Part shown: in pieces, positions 1-4,199 of the stretch
How the letters are laid out: each line of letters starts with the position of its first letter
Position numbering within the stretch: position 1 is the first letter of the stretch
NCBI GenBank assembly: GCA_964353405.1
Contig: CAYGWJ010000120.1
Coordinates: 1-7,066, forward strand
Source: JBGLNJ01 sp964353405
GTDB taxonomy: Bacteria; Chloroflexota; Anaerolineae; Fen-1058
Length of the DNA stretch: 7,066 nt
Reading direction: 5' to 3'
Translations under genes and position numbers: made by a program
Notes under the pieces: generated by a model
What the model was told of the DNA's origin: nothing
Database searches by the model: none
Seen by the model: the letters and a program-made list of their open reading frames with translations, nothing else

Positions 1-2
1 CG

Positions 3-872
3 GGCCAGGTGCTCATCATCCCCACCGAATCACTGGCTCAGCCTCAACCCGCCGTCAACAAGACGCCGGTCAAGCCGGGCCTGGCGGCGACGCCTCCGCC
101 GCTGCCGCAGGGTCAAGTGACCGTGAACGGCGTCCCACTGAACGCGTTTGTCGTGATGCCTCCGGGGGTGAGACAGAACATCCACGAGATCTACAGCAAG
201 GGCCAGACGCTCGGCCGGAACCCACGCTCTTTTGCCCGAGTGGGCGACAGCACCGTCGAGAATGGCTTTTTCTTGATGGCGTTCGACCAGCGGCACTATA
301 ACCTGAGCGACTATGCCTATCTGCAAGGTGCAATCGATCATTTCTCCGGTTCGTTCGCGCGCGAGAGCGTCGCCGTCGGGCGCGGCTTTCATACGACGAC
401 GGTGCTCGATTCACACAAGACCAACCCGGCCTGCGCGCCGGGCGAGACTCTGGTCGAGTGCGAATTGCGGCTTACGAATCCGGGTATAGTGGTGATTCGA
501 TTGGGAGCGAACGACGTCGGCATGCCCGATATCTTTGTGCGTAAACTGCGTCAGATGGTGGAACTGGCGCTATCGAAAGGTGTGATCCCGTTGCTGGGCA
601 CCAAAGCCGACCGCCAGGACCCAGGCAACACCATCAACAACAGCATCCGGCAGGTGGCGGCGGAATACAAGCTTCCGTTGTGGGATTTCGACATGGTGGC
701 GCAAACGATGCCGAACCGGGGACTGGCGAGTGATGGGGTACATCCGACGATCGGCCTGGGACGCGACTATTCCCAACCCGACACGTTTCAATACGGACAC
801 GCGATGCAAGACCTGACGGCGTTGATGGCGCTCGATGCAGTCTGGAGAGAGGTCAATCCGAAAGCGCCCTGA
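3..872 (+). CDS. SGNH/GDSL-family hydrolase, 5'-truncated by window edge
   Basis: Probable extracytoplasmic esterase/lipase-like hydrolase; the substrate cannot be told. The frame is open to the left edge, and the first possible start inside the window is a GTG at 9 without a visible ribosome site, so the true start is probably outside. Counting from that GTG (287 aa), the SGNH blocks are in order: block I RVGDST with nucleophile Ser81, block III RLGAND with Asn168, and block V SDGVHP with Asp242 and His245. A Gly/oxyanion block II is less clear. Residues 10-40 are rich in Pro, Gln and Ala, as in a linker behind a signal peptide or lipobox, so export is inferred. The pattern NLSDYAYLQGAIDHF and the ending ALMALDAVWREV resemble a GDSL subtype I associate with Chloroflexota. 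It ends at TGA 870-872 and converges on the peroxiredoxin gene. The family call is firm; the biological role is unknown. Confidence 0.87.
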   Translation, partial: GQVLIIPTESLAQPQPAVNKTPVKPGLAATPPPLPQGQVTVNGVPLNAFVVMPPGVRQNIHEIYSKGQTLGRNPRSFARVGDSTVENGFFLMAFDQRHYNLSDYAYLQGAIDHFSGSFARESVAVGRGFHTTTVLDSHKTNPACAPGETLVECELRLTNPGIVVIRLGANDVGMPDIFVRKLRQMVELALSKGVIPLLGTKADRQDPGNTINNSIRQVAAEYKLPLWDFDMVAQTMPNRGLASDGVHPTIGLGRDYSQPDTFQYGHAMQDLTALMALDAVWREVNPKAP

Positions 873-934
873 CCATGGAAGCGGCCTTGATCTTGAGCAG
901 GCCTGCATCGGCCATGCTGCCCTCTCTGGAATAA

Positions 935-970
935 CGAGTGACGAATGCCGCACCCGGCATTCGTCACTCG
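935..970. terminator. Perfect 16-bp hairpin between convergent genes
   Basis: CGAGTGACGAATGCCG at 935-950 is exactly complementary to 955-970, with a 4-base loop CACC. It lies 62 bases after the hydrolase stop and 17 bases after the peroxiredoxin stop, so it is well placed to end transcription from both sides. There is no T-tract on either flank, so classical intrinsic termination is not assured. It could equally be a REP-like repeat or an mRNA 3'-end stabiliser. The rest of 873-987 shows nothing else. Confidence 0.6.
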
Positions 971-987
971 CAGTTCGACGTTCGCGA

Positions 988-1746
988 TCAGGCCAACGCC
1001 AGCGCTTTGCTCAACCTGGTCTGGTCAAAGTTGACGATGATGGTACCCTTGATGTCGAAAGTGGGTGTCGTCTCGTTGCCGTTCGCCCAGCCGCGCACCT
1101 TGGCAGCCGCCTCGCGGTTGCGGGAAATGTCCACTTCGACATAGTGGAGGTTGTGTTCCTTCAGCCAGGCGCGCGCGCGCCGGCAATCGGGACACCACGC
1201 GGTGCAGTACATGATGATATCGCCGGCCGGCTCCGGCTCGGGCGGGCGCTGCGTGGCCGCGGCCTTTACAGCGGCCTGCGGCTCTAGCTCGGCCAGGACG
1301 CGGAACAACAGATCGTTGTCTGGCTGCTGTTTGACATCGTGGACATCCACGTAGCGGATGATGCCCTGCTTGTCAATCACAAAGATCGCGCGCTCGGAAG
1401 AACCCACGGGGCGCAGAACGCCGAAAGACTCGGCCACCTTGCCATGCGGCCAAAAGTCGCTCAAGAGTGGATACGTGATGCCGCCCAGACTGTCCGCCCA
1501 TGCCCGAAGGCAGTCCGTGCTGTCTACGCTGATACCCAGAACCTGGGTATGCATCCCTTCGAACCGGTCGAGTGCGGCCTGGTAAGAAGGGATCTGGGCC
1601 GTTCAGACCGGGGTCCAGGCGAGCGGGAAAAACACGATGACGACGTTTTTCTTCCCGCGATAGTCACTCGGGGAAATCGTCCGTCCATCGTGACTCTTGA
1701 GGGTGAAATCGGGTGCGGCTTGTCCAACCTTGGGCACTGGCGCCAT
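988..1746 (-). CDS. Selenocysteine peroxiredoxin (AhpE-like) fused to glutaredoxin
   Basis: Thiol/selenol peroxidase expected to reduce hydrogen peroxide or organic hydroperoxides in the cytoplasm. The frame runs from ATG 1746 to TGA 990-988 (252 aa counting Sec), broken only by TGA at 1605-1603, codon 48. Residues 1-47 start the peroxiredoxin fold (VGQAAPDFTL, then NVVIVFFPLAWTPV). Codon 48 occupies the peroxidatic position of the PxxxTxxC motif (Pro41, Thr45, U48), and the frame continues TAQIPSYQAALDRFEG. Later come Cys79 in VDSTDCLRAW, LLSDFWPHG typical of AhpE-type enzymes, and the conserved Arg119 in SSERAIFVID. A Pro/Ala-rich linker (about 157-174) leads to a glutaredoxin domain (175-252) with Cys185-Pro-Asp-Cys188, an extra Cys181 and the cis-Pro TTP at 226-228. 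AGGAGG sits 5 bases before ATG 1746. The ATG at 1554 lies inside the domain, has no ribosome site and would delete the catalytic residue. Alternatives are a nonsense mutation or a base error at a Cys codon. Prx-Grx fusions and Sec peroxiredoxins are known classes; Sec insertion here is inferred. Confidence 0.85.
1532..1550 (-). other. Second hairpin directly after the candidate SECIS
   Basis: AUACCCAG pairs perfectly with CUGGGUAU around a GUU triloop, two bases after the first stem-loop ends. It codes for part of HTQVLGIS. Its loop also begins with G, but lies about 60 bases from the UGA, beyond the usual bacterial SECIS range. It may be incidental, may stall the ribosome, or may be the real element if spacing is relaxed in this lineage. 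Confidence 0.35.
1553..1593 (-). promoter_or_regulatory. Candidate bacterial SECIS stem-loop
   Basis: Numbering from the U of UGA as 1, AUCCCUUC (13-20) pairs perfectly with GAAGGGAU (46-53). After a 2x2 internal loop, ACC (23-25) pairs with GGU (41-43); A26 bulges; GG (27-28) pairs with CC (39-40); a C/A mismatch and one C-G pair close the hexaloop GCACUC. The loop starts with G, 27 bases after the UGA. Bacterial SECIS elements are known to lie inside the coding region just after the UGA, with a small apical loop carrying a G in its first two positions and about 16-37 bases from the codon. This fits, though the upper stem is weak. A shorter alternative, CGGCC/GGCCG with a 17-base loop, competes with it. 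SelB recognition is inferred. Confidence 0.6.
1603..1605 (-). other. In-frame UGA, probable selenocysteine codon (Sec48)
   Basis: The codon is TGA on the minus strand, between GTC (Val47) and ACG (Thr49). It is one base from TGC/TGT and falls exactly on the peroxidatic cysteine of the PxxxTxxC motif. The flanking frame needs no shift. TGA also ends this gene, comEC and the GDSL hydrolase, so TGA is a stop codon in this genome and local recoding is required. Confidence 0.82.
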
Positions 1747-1750
1747 ATTG

Positions 1751-1757
1751 TCCTCCT
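1751..1757 (-). promoter_or_regulatory. Strong Shine-Dalgarno of the selenoprotein gene
   Basis: The minus strand reads AGGAGGA-CAAT-ATG. This is a near-perfect anti-16S match with good spacing to the ATG at 1746. It decides the start in favour of 1746 over the internal ATG at 1554, and so shows that the UGA-containing first third of the gene is meant to be translated. Confidence 0.8.
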
Positions 1758-1800
1758 GGATCAATGAAATTGCAGACTCTACGGATCGTTAAAGGTTCTC

Positions 1801-1907
1801 TGGGAATTGCCGTGATAGGCGGTCCGGACTCCCGAACTTGTTCGGGGTTGCCGCGCTGCACCCCCAACAAGTTGGGGACTCCGGCATCCCCGCCACGGCA
1901 AATCCCA
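1801..1907. repeat. 107-bp imperfect palindrome in the peroxiredoxin leader
   Basis: Nested pairing spans the element. Outer arms are 1801-1814 and 1894-1907 (one internal mismatch), then GGCGG/CCGCC (1818-1822 with 1890-1894), then CCGGA/TCCGG (1824-1828 with 1880-1884). The inner arm 1829-1848 pairs with 1860-1879 at 17 of 20 positions, around an 11-base loop. The inner arms carry the word AACTTGTT/AACAAGTT flanked by G and C runs. It occupies most of the 251 bases between the peroxiredoxin start and the patatin stop. It could be a MITE- or REP-type repeat, a terminator for the patatin transcript, or a structured 5' leader. Upstream, 1908-1997 shows only weak promoter-like words (TATCAT at 1936-1931, TTTAAC at 1922-1917) and no gene. 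Confidence 0.7.
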
Positions 1908-1911
1908 ATGA
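1893..1911. repeat. 19-bp direct repeat, copy 1
   Basis: CCACGGCAAATCCCAATGA recurs exactly and in the same orientation at 4129-4147. This copy forms the right outer arm of the 107-bp palindrome and lies upstream of the peroxiredoxin gene. The shared word suggests that both intergenic regions carry pieces of one repeat family. Confidence 0.75.
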
Positions 1912-1997
1912 GCCTAGTTAAACCGGCCTTATGATACCACAAAAAATCAACGAACGGTGTCCAAATAGCCGATGATCTTTACGCATCCCCCTCAGTA

Positions 1998-4043
1998 CTA
2001 GCTGTGTGTCTTGCGCTGTCCATGGGAGCAGTATTGAGCATAAAAGACACAAGCCGTGCGTTGACATTGCCACGAGCTCGCCAGCGGGTCTTGTTCATCC
2101 GCTCCCCGAGGCCAATCACCGCCTCCCATCCACTTGCGAGCCATGGCCAGTACCCTCATGTCCTGACCATCCAGAGCCTCCGCTTTCTTCTCCAGATGTT
2201 GGCGCAAGGTCCACAAGGTGTTGTAGCACCCCATGGTGATCATGTCCACGGCGCTTTCCTGCCGAAAGCCGAGCCGCTCAGTGAACTGTAGAGTATCAAG
2301 CGCCATCTTGGATGGATAAACTTTGATCGCATTGACCTGAAGCGGCAGACGGCTGGCAAGCATCTCTTTGCCCCAGGCTTCCATCCGTTCCAGAATGCCC
2401 TCGCCGGTCTTGCCCTGGTATCCTCGAATCTCACGCTCCGTCGCCACTTGACGCAGGCGCTCTTGGAGGGCAAGCTTTTGGGCATCATCCAGGTTGGCGA
2501 TCAACTCCTGGCAACCGTCTACCAAGATCTGCACGGTTTCGGCCAACTCTTCTGCACGTTGGCCAACCGTGTTGATGGTATCCACAACGACTGCGTCGCT
2601 GGACAATTTGGCTGCGCTTTGGATGTCCAGGGTGCGCTTGACCACTTGATAGAAAGTGGGCTCTTGGACCTCGTCCGGGGATACCTTTGGCTCGGTATGG
2701 AGCAGGACAATGTACAAATCCAGCTCAAGATCGCGCCTGGGTACGTGGTTGCGATCTGCCCATTCACGCGTCGCATCCACGGCGCTGTTGCTGGGCGTGT
2801 TGTCAATCGTGCCTCCATCCACATACATATCGGTCTGGCCGGGAAAGAATTCGCGCATTCTAGATGAAGCCCGCCAACTCTCCAAGAGGCGTTGCCAGGC
2901 AGTCGGATCGTCCGCCTGATCAGGATGCACGGCCTGGTAAGCATCAGACAGCATGGCGGCCAACTCGGGATCATCCAGCCAGTTGGAAACGAGCAAACGC
3001 AGCATCTTGTTTTCAGGACGATCCAACGCATAAATCCCGGTCAGGGGATAAGGCAAAAATACACCGGGAAAACGTCCGGAAGCCAATGCGGCGTTGATCG
3101 CGATCGGGTCCCCCGGCAACTGCAGACGGAAACTGCCCAGTGGCAAGGTTTGCGGATCACCCGCCTGCAAACGCCAGGCCTGTCTTTCCAGGTAAGCCAT
3201 GAAATCCCGTTCAGAGAGATAGGAAGAGATCTCTAAACGACCGGTGCGATAGTTGGCGCGGGTCAAACGCACATCAATCCCCATTTCCGCATATTCGCGC
3301 AGGGTGCGGTTTGGATCAACCAACCGCAGCGCCTCGCCGGATGAGCTGGCATCCGTCATGTCCTTGCCCTGAAGGTGTTCTGGGCGCAACGGAGTGACCG
3401 GTTCAGTAAAGACGGTCTTGAGCTTTTGATCGTCGCTGGGAGGCACAAGTGACTTGTCCATGTCAAAGCGATGCAGGAAAGTACGCAATGCCTCTTTGAC
3501 GAGCCCCTGCCGATGATCCTTGAAAATGCGGAGAAGCTGGCCCGCGCCGCCCAGGCGACCGGCCAGTTGGCTGATCAGACTGATCAGCGCCGGCCACACC
3601 TCTGGCGGCGGGATAACGCCATGCTCCGGGTTGGTCCACCACCACACGAGACGTGTGAGCTGGGGTAAAGAGACGTCAAAATCCAGCAAATCGTCCTTCA
3701 GTTTACCGAGCGGACCGGTCTCGCTGTCGTCAATGATCTTTTTGTCCGGCATCTGCAGCCAGGCGTGATGGTACGCCCTGACCAGGTTATCCATGGCTTC
3801 GACAGCGCGCTCTGGATCCTGGCGAATGTCCATAGGCAGCATACGCTTGTGGAGGAGGTACTCGGCATAAAAGATGGAATTGAACGCGCCGATGGAAGAG
3901 CCGGTGATGACATCAAATTCCATGCCGGTGATATGGAAGGCATGGATCACGCCAGCCTCGTATAACCCTTTAGCGCCGCCGCCCGTCATCACAAAACCAC
4001 GGCGTTTGGATTTCTGAATTGCGTTCATGGGCCGGTCTTGCAT
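1998..4043 (-). CDS. Patatin-like phospholipase
   Basis: Predicted lipid acyl hydrolase with a Ser-Asp dyad, 681 aa. The start chosen is ATG 4043, because GGAGG lies 5 bases upstream of it; the upstream ATG at 4100 adds 19 residues with no such site. Patatin motifs are in order: oxyanion-hole loop TGGGAKG (20-26), nucleophile elbow GSSIG (48-52, Ser50), AALASGRFPGVFLP (318-331), and the DGG triplet (409-411) with catalytic Asp409. The Ser-to-Asp distance of about 360 residues is longer than in compact patatins, so a large insertion (about 65-300) is present. Residues about 490-640 are mainly helical in character. The last 40 residues hold a Cys/His cluster (C660, C665, C672, H674). No signal peptide or membrane segment is evident, so it is probably cytosolic or peripheral to the membrane. 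Whether it serves membrane turnover, storage lipid use or defence cannot be told; no defence partner genes are adjacent. It ends with TAG 2000-1998. Confidence 0.9.
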   Translation of the reverse strand: MQDRPMNAIQKSKRRGFVMTGGGAKGLYEAGVIHAFHITGMEFDVITGSSIGAFNSIFYAEYLLHKRMLPMDIRQDPERAVEAMDNLVRAYHHAWLQMPDKKIIDDSETGPLGKLKDDLLDFDVSLPQLTRLVWWWTNPEHGVIPPPEVWPALISLISQLAGRLGGAGQLLRIFKDHRQGLVKEALRTFLHRFDMDKSLVPPSDDQKLKTVFTEPVTPLRPEHLQGKDMTDASSSGEALRLVDPNRTLREYAEMGIDVRLTRANYRTGRLEISSYLSERDFMAYLERQAWRLQAGDPQTLPLGSFRLQLPGDPIAINAALASGRFPGVFLPYPLTGIYALDRPENKMLRLLVSNWLDDPELAAMLSDAYQAVHPDQADDPTAWQRLLESWRASSRMREFFPGQTDMYVDGGTIDNTPSNSAVDATREWADRNHVPRRDLELDLYIVLLHTEPKVSPDEVQEPTFYQVVKRTLDIQSAAKLSSDAVVVDTINTVGQRAEELAETVQILVDGCQELIANLDDAQKLALQERLRQVATEREIRGYQGKTGEGILERMEAWGKEMLASRLPLQVNAIKVYPSKMALDTLQFTERLGFRQESAVDMITMGCYNTLWTLRQHLEKKAEALDGQDMRVLAMARKWMGGGDWPRGADEQDPLASSWQCQRTACVFYAQYCSHGQRKTHS

Positions 4044-4048
4044 GTGTC

Positions 4049-4053
4049 CCTCC
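4049..4053 (-). promoter_or_regulatory. Ribosome binding site deciding the patatin start
   Basis: The minus strand reads GGGAGGG-ACAC-ATG just before 4043. This supports starting the patatin protein at MQDRPMN rather than at the longer in-frame ATG at 4100, where the predicted leader hairpin would have to be coding. Confidence 0.7.
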
Positions 4054-4077
4054 CTCGTCTTACCTAAAACAAAGCGT

Positions 4078-4129
4078 GTCTGCCCTGGGCCCTTCGGCAC
4101 GTCGGTTCGCCCCTACCGGTAGGGCAGAC
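4078..4129. repeat. Inverted repeat in the patatin leader
   Basis: GTCTGCCCT (4078-4086) is exactly complementary to AGGGCAGAC (4121-4129). Inside, GGGC (4087-4090) can pair with GCCC (4109-4112). The core around GGTTCGCCCCTAC resembles a palindromic repeat widespread in Chloroflexota and Cyanobacteria intergenic DNA, recognised from memory only. It falls within the predicted patatin 5' leader and directly abuts the 19-bp repeat. Confidence 0.55.
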
Positions 4130-4147
4130 CACGGCAAATCCCAATGA
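4129..4147. repeat. 19-bp direct repeat, copy 2
   Basis: Identical to 1893-1911. On the minus strand it begins just downstream of the predicted -10 box, so it would be the first transcribed sequence of the patatin leader. It is followed by one mismatch and two further matching bases. Confidence 0.75.
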
Positions 4148-4152
4148 CCCAA

Positions 4153-4180
4153 AGTATAACGCATTTTACCTGATCATCAA
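4153..4180 (-). promoter_or_regulatory. Sigma-70-type promoter for the patatin gene
   Basis: On the minus strand, TTGATG (4180-4175) and TATACT (4158-4153) are separated by 16 bases. They match 4/6 and 5/6 of the consensus. The promoter begins about 20 bases after the comEC stop and predicts a transcript start near 4146, giving a leader of about 100 bases. It implies that patatin need not be co-transcribed with comEC. Confidence 0.5.
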
Positions 4181-4199
4181 AATGGTCAGTCACTCATTC

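Noticed and set aside
988..1554. Peroxiredoxin starting at the internal ATG 1554 (188 aa)
   Set aside because: It lacks the N-terminal strands and the peroxidatic residue, has no ribosome site, and the upstream frame back to 1746 is clearly homologous with a strong Shine-Dalgarno.
1524..1727. 67-codon minus-strand frame over the selenoprotein N-terminus, taken as a frameshifted peroxiredoxin
   Set aside because: It is in a different frame and has no peroxiredoxin motifs. The true frame continues straight through the TGA without any shift.
988..1746. Pseudogene by nonsense mutation
   Set aside because: Possible, but the only lesion falls exactly on the one residue where Sec is expected, a stem-loop of the right kind follows, and there is no other decay in 252 codons. 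Kept only as the alternative.
1339..1767. 142-codon plus-strand frame over the peroxiredoxin
   Set aside because: It is antisense to a well-supported gene, resembles no family, and is a by-product of codon composition.
1953..1960. A firm promoter for the peroxiredoxin gene
   Set aside because: TATCAT (1936-1931) and TTTAAC (1922-1917) are acceptable -10 words, but no -35 stands at proper spacing, so no promoter feature is claimed.
4044..4100. Patatin start at ATG 4100
   Set aside because: The 19 extra residues would be encoded by the leader inverted repeat and there is no ribosome site, whereas GGAGG precedes ATG 4043.
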